DNA of 19,722 nucleotides from Acephala macrosclerotiorum (Eukaryota; Ascomycota; Leotiomycetes; Helotiales; Mollisiaceae), in assembly GCA_014904845.1 (NCBI GenBank), contig MU119778.1, positions 1 through 19,722 of the forward strand. Direction: 5' to 3'. The first letter of the stretch is position 1. The number at the start of each line of letters is the position of its first letter. Below are positions 19,686-19,722 of the stretch, piece after piece. The notes under the pieces are model-generated. The model saw only the letters and a list, made by a program, of their open reading frames with translations. It was not told the origin of the DNA and searched no databases. The position numbers were made by a program, and so were the translations under genes.

Positions 19686-19722
19686 AATAAAATAAAATAA
19701 AATAAAATAAAATAAAATAAAA
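19686..19722 (+). repeat. Pentanucleotide (AATAA)n microsatellite at the window edge
   Basis: Seven perfect AATAA units plus two bases run to the last base of the window, so the array may continue beyond it. Confidence 0.9.

Larger units (their letters stand above)
16331..19722. other. Right A/T-rich RIP-like block, no gene
   Basis: Nearly all A and T, with surviving C and G mostly in CpG (ACG, TCG). No credible coding frame or RNA gene on either strand; a 67-codon minus-strand frame at 17227-17024 is an accident of composition. Residual non-CpG bases are strand-biased and the bias reverses near 19,050. I see no recognisable transposon domain, and the ancestral element cannot be named. Confidence 0.75.

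Noticed and set aside
1..19722. CRISPR array, bacterial operon or insertion sequence
   Set aside because: No regularly spaced repeats, Shine-Dalgarno sites or transposase frames; the genes are intron-bearing and fungal.

Overview
The window looks like part of a filamentous ascomycete (Pezizomycotina) nuclear genome. The evidence is short introns (50-60 bases) with fungal branch sites, fungal-type protein families, and a sharp split between normal-composition DNA and almost pure A/T DNA of the kind left by repeat-induced point mutation (RIP). Genus and class cannot be fixed from the sequence alone.

Layout. Bases 1 to about 4,620 are an A/T block with no credible gene. It contains two less eroded islands: about 421-1080, rich in hairpins and carrying three copies of a GC-rich 26-base palindromic repeat, and about 2325-3030. 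From about 4,640 to 16,330 lies a gene island of ordinary composition. Bases 16,330 to 19,722 are A/T-rich again and end in an AATAA pentamer microsatellite.

Gene island, left to right: a decayed C2H2-type zinc-finger gene (about 5204-5820), with two stops that look like C-to-T changes at CpA plus a frameshift; a short BTB/POZ-domain gene (6032-6406, +); a two-exon conserved fungal gene on the minus strand (8130-6578). Relatives of that gene are often labelled 'geranylgeranyl pyrophosphate synthetase', but its visible motifs look like the DXO/Rai1 decapping-nuclease family. After a divergent intergenic region of about 0.8 kb comes a seven-exon gene (8927-16182, +) for a protein of about 2,312 residues. 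It fuses a ZNFX1/NFX1-type superfamily 1 helicase, NF-X1-like zinc fingers, a coiled coil, three tandem CbbX/SpoVK-type AAA+ modules, and a second coiled coil with a short Cys-containing tail.

Interpretation. The head-to-head pair is the most interesting part. A ZNFX1-like helicase (relatives act in small-RNA pathways and antiviral RNA sensing) joined to a triple AAA+ motor sits opposite a possible RNA 5'-end nuclease. An RNA-surveillance or genome-defence role is inference, not shown. Three of the big gene's six introns interrupt Walker A (ATP-binding) motifs. Two of these are stop-free and a multiple of three long, so their retention would keep the frame but break the P-loop. The third uses a GC-AG splice pair.
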